Shown here one piece after another: positions 63,385 through 64,000 of a stretch of DNA of 64,000 nucleotides. This DNA is from CAZGNZ01 sp964527215 (GTDB lineage Bacteria; Fidelibacterota; Marinisomatia; SCGC-AAA003-L08; JACNLC01), in the NCBI GenBank assembly GCA_964527215.1, contig CAZGNZ010000001.1, forward strand, positions 186,001 through 250,000, written 5' to 3'. Under the pieces are notes generated by a model, which was not told the origin of the DNA, searched no databases, and worked only from the letters and a program-made list of their open reading frames with translations. Numbering within the stretch: the first letter of the stretch is position 1; each line of letters begins with the position of its first letter. Made by a program: the position numbers and the translations under genes.

Positions 63385-64000
63385 ATGCGTATTCTGTCCA
63401 TCCTGTTAGCCATCGGATTTCTGTTTGGCGAAAGCCGGCTGATTGACCGTTGGCACACCTACGAGGAGGTTCGGGATCAGCTGCTGGCCTGGGATGAGGA
63501 ATTCGGCAGCAGTACCAGTTCAGTACCGCCGTGGTACAATGACTCCGGAATCATTTATCATCTGGAAACCATTGGTCATTCTTCATTGGACAGCCTCCCG
63601 TTCTGGGGGGTTCGTCTATCCTACAATGCGGATGTGAAAGAGGATGAACCGCGGATTTTAATTCTCGGTCAGTGCCACGCCGAAGAGATATTCGGTGTGG
63701 AATCTGCCATGAAGATGATTGAGATGTTCCTGTATCCCATCCAGGAACTGCAGAATTATATTCTGTATATGGCGCCGCTGCTTGAGTCCGCGGAAATTTG
63801 GATCGTTCCCACCTACAACCCTGAAGGTCTGCAGGTAGTGCATGGATTTGATGATGACGGTGTGTGGATACAGGATGAGTCCTACCGAAAGAACAAAAGG
63901 GATATCAATCTGAACGGGCTTTTCGATTTTGAAATTGGTATCGGGAATGACAGTGACGGGGTGGACCTGAACCGGAATTATGATTTCAACTGGATATTCG
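63385..64000 (+). CDS. M14-family zinc carboxypeptidase, 5' part (runs off the right edge)
   Basis: About 205 residues are visible. ATG 63385 (GTG 63382 just before it is also possible), four bases after the previous stop. Signal peptide 1-16 (ending FLFGES). Peptidase M14 signs: LGQCHAEEIFG (zinc HxxE, here HAEE), VPTYNPEGL, YRKNKRDIN and GVDLNRNYDFNW, where the arginine and asparagine bind the substrate carboxylate. The remaining zinc ligand and catalytic Glu must lie beyond the window. Last visible gene of the operon. It may act on peptides or on the surface polymers (inference). Confidence 0.9.
   Translation, partial: MRILSILLAIGFLFGESRLIDRWHTYEEVRDQLLAWDEEFGSSTSSVPPWYNDSGIIYHLETIGHSSLDSLPFWGVRLSYNADVKEDEPRILILGQCHAEEIFGVESAMKMIEMFLYPIQELQNYILYMAPLLESAEIWIVPTYNPEGLQVVHGFDDDGVWIQDESYRKNKRDINLNGLFDFEIGIGNDSDGVDLNRNYDFNWIF

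Overview
The window is bacterial chromosomal DNA, most probably from a didermic member of the FCB superphylum (Marinimicrobia-, Calditrichota- or KSB1-like). The signs are many secreted repeat proteins, outer-membrane beta-barrels, a GWxTD-domain lipoprotein, a C25-type (gingipain-like) protein, dockerin-like tails, OmpA peptidoglycan-binding domains, frequent TTG/GTG starts and tight gene packing. The exact phylum cannot be fixed from this DNA. No rRNA, tRNA, CRISPR array or intact insertion sequence was recognised.

Region 1 (1-33,686, all minus strand) holds two tandem, diverged copies of one six-gene surface operon, called here A-B-C-D-E-F in transcription order. Copy 2 is upstream (33,304 to 16,221). 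Copy 1 follows (15,561 to 1,714) and its last gene runs off the left edge. A, B, C and D are exported proteins built of DUF11-type beta-sandwich modules, all ending exactly on the same kind of beta strand. C and D carry EF-hand-like DxNGNGxID loops. E is a giant protein (2647 and 2420 aa) of DUF11, Big_1-like, carboxypeptidase-regulatory/SdrD-like modules and four OmpA-like modules. F is a ~1000-aa exported protein that looks like a large outer-membrane barrel. Strong hairpins lie at the D-E junctions, and the C genes have identical ribosome-binding sites. I infer an envelope-anchored surface layer or fibre system: C and D as main subunits, E tying the layer to peptidoglycan, F as outer-membrane pore or base. 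This is the best candidate in the window for an undescribed system.

Region 2 (33,321-37,157, minus) is the likely control module: a degenerate receiver-domain gene just upstream of copy 2, a good sigma-54 promoter with upstream palindromes, and a two-component pair of histidine kinase and NtrC-type regulator.

Region 3 (37,401-43,033, minus) has a GH26 glycosidase lipoprotein, a PHP-domain protein, and then an AT-richer patch with a decayed pRiA4b-ORF3-like gene, a short M13 metallopeptidase and a DUF6624-like lipoprotein. A 49-bp direct repeat (39/49 identical) flanks the last two genes.

Region 4 (43,628-50,548) is housekeeping-like: gpmI, a beta-propeller protein, a GWxTD lipoprotein, a Fe-S PD-(D/E)XK nuclease, a GNAT acetyltransferase and a DUF3524/QTMAN-type glycosyltransferase.

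Region 5 (51,101 to the right edge, plus strand) looks like one long operon: a C25-like protein without the catalytic histidine and with a dockerin-like tail, poly-gamma-glutamate genes pgsB-pgsC-pgsW, two secreted/outer-membrane proteins that overlap them, a beta-propeller lipoprotein, a WxDxR-repeat protein with a second dockerin-like tail, and the start of an M14 carboxypeptidase.
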